A stretch of 41,651 nucleotides of DNA from positions 1-41,651 of the forward strand of contig JABFXK010000019.1 in NCBI GenBank assembly GCA_013361785.1, given 5' to 3'. The notes beneath the pieces were generated by a model. That model was given only the letters and a program-made list of their open reading frames with translations. It did no database searches and was not told where the DNA came from. Of this stretch, positions 40,349 to 41,651 are shown one piece after another. This DNA is from Sphingomonas sp. GTDB lineage: Bacteria; Pseudomonadota; Alphaproteobacteria; Sphingomonadales; Sphingomonadaceae. How positions within the stretch are numbered: position 1 is the stretch's first letter; each line of letters opens with the position of its first letter. The position numbers and the translations under genes were made by a program.

Positions 40349-41409
40349 CCGATGACGTCCTGATCAGTGTCGAGCGGGGGATCGGGCGGCTGCGGCTCAA
40401 CCGGCCCAAGGCGATCCACGCGCTCACCACCGCCATGTGCGAGAAGATGAGCGAAGCGCTTCTCGCATGGCTCGACGACGACAATGTCGAGATGGTGGTC
40501 ATCGACCATGCCGAGGGCCGGGGCTTTTGCGCCGGTGGCGACGTCGTGATGCTTGCCCGAAGCGGGAACACCGATGCCGACGAGGCCAAGCGCTTCTTCT
40601 TCGCCGAATACCGGCTCAACCACCTGCTTTTCAGCTATCCCAAGCCGACCTTGGCGATCATGGACGGGATCACGATGGGCGGAGGAGTCGGGATCTCGCT
40701 CCCCTGCTCCTACCGCGTCGCGACCGAGAACACGCGCCTCGCCATGCCCGAGACGAGCATCGGCCTGTTCCCGGACGTCGGCGGCGGCTGGTACCTGTCG
40801 CGGCTGCCGGGCCGTGTCGGTCAGTTCATGGTGCTGACCGGCGCCCGGCTCGACGGCGCCGAGTGCCACTACCTCAACCTTGCTACGCACTATGTCGAAC
40901 AGTCGGGCATCGAGGACCTGGTCGAGCGGCTGATGGTCGCGCCGGGCCGAGCGACAGGCGCGCTCGGCGCCGCCTCCGCTCCGACGCCGGAGGTGAAGAT
41001 CGAGCAGAATCTCGCGTTGATCGCGAGGCTGTTCGCCTCCGACCGGCTCGAGGAGGTGCTTGCCGCGCTGGAGCAGGACGAGAGCGAGTGGGCGCACACC
41101 GAGCTTTCCACCATCCGCACAAAAAGCCCGCTGTCGTGCAAGGTCTCGCTTCGGCTGCTCGCCGACGGCGCTGCGCGCGCCAGCTTCGCGGACGAGATGC
41201 GCGCCGAATATGCGCTCGCCGGCCGAGTCGTCCGCACCCACGACTTCCGCGAGGGCGTTCGCGCAGTCCTGATCGACAAGACGGGCGATCCGCAATGGGA
41301 CCCGCCGACGGCCGAGGAGGTCACGCAAGAAATGCTCGACGTGCTGTTCGCGCCGCTTCCCGCGAGCGAGGAATGGACGCCTTTCCCGGAAGCGGAGACC
41401 GTTGCATGA
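40345..41409 (+). CDS. Enoyl-CoA hydratase/isomerase family protein, probable 3-hydroxyisobutyryl-CoA hydrolase
   Basis: GRGFCAGGDVVMLARSG; GITMGGGVGISLPCSYRVATENTRLAMPETSIGLFPDVGGGWYLSRLPG; GTGA overlap. Confidence 0.92.
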   Translation: MTDDVLISVERGIGRLRLNRPKAIHALTTAMCEKMSEALLAWLDDDNVEMVVIDHAEGRGFCAGGDVVMLARSGNTDADEAKRFFFAEYRLNHLLFSYPKPTLAIMDGITMGGGVGISLPCSYRVATENTRLAMPETSIGLFPDVGGGWYLSRLPGRVGQFMVLTGARLDGAECHYLNLATHYVEQSGIEDLVERLMVAPGRATGALGAASAPTPEVKIEQNLALIARLFASDRLEEVLAALEQDESEWAHTELSTIRTKSPLSCKVSLRLLADGAARASFADEMRAEYALAGRVVRTHDFREGVRAVLIDKTGDPQWDPPTAEEVTQEMLDVLFAPLPASEEWTPFPEAETVA

Positions 41410-41651
41410 GCGACTACACCACCGTCCTGGTCGAGAAGCGCGGCGCGGTGACCCTGGTCACCTTGAACCGGCCGCAGGCGCTCAATGCACTCAACAGCGA
41501 AGTGCTTCGGGAGCTGATCGACGTCTTCGCGGCTTATGATGCAGACGACAGCCAGCGCTGCCTCGTGCTCACCGGGAGCGGCGAGAAGGCGTTCGCCGCG
41601 GGCGCGGACATCAAGGAGATGCAGCCGCAGGGCTTCGCCGACATGTACACT
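41406..41651 (+). CDS. Enoyl-CoA hydratase (partial, runs off window end)
   Basis: ATGA overlap with preceding CDS; translation MSDYTTVLVEKRGAVTLVTLNRPQALNALNSEVLREL...GSGEKAFAAGADIKEM. Confidence 0.92.
   Translation, partial: MSDYTTVLVEKRGAVTLVTLNRPQALNALNSEVLRELIDVFAAYDADDSQRCLVLTGSGEKAFAAGADIKEMQPQGFADMYT

Overview
The window looks like a GC-rich alphaproteobacterial chromosome segment, most likely a sphingomonad. I infer this from the gene order PCMT-tolC-DUF2497/PopZ-S9 peptidase-valS and from protein style; no database search was run. It is densely packed with housekeeping and metabolic genes and has two tRNAs, Arg(ACG) and Cys(GCA). I saw no CRISPR array, transposase, prophage or rRNA. 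The best candidate for an under-described system is a tightly overlapping four-gene minus-strand operon at 15765-18457. It encodes an outer-membrane-like protein, a membrane-anchored FMN-binding protein with an SGAT flavinylation motif, ApbE (FMN transferase) and a small multi-His b-cytochrome-like membrane protein. A Fur-like palindromic sequence lies upstream, so the operon reads as an extracytosolic flavin electron-transfer module. A second theme is gene disruption. A TonB-receptor-like gene carries an in-frame amber codon 21 codons before an intact canonical C-terminus. hemB is split by a frameshift. An S9 peptidase gene has an out-of-frame deletion just after its catalytic serine motif. 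Because hemB is normally needed, assembly or sequencing error must be excluded first. Other observations are convergent gene pairs sharing stop-codon bases, tRNA-Cys directly upstream of a transsulfuration/SCO1/SelO/AstD gene train, and a 5'UTR hairpin next to a Shine-Dalgarno sequence.
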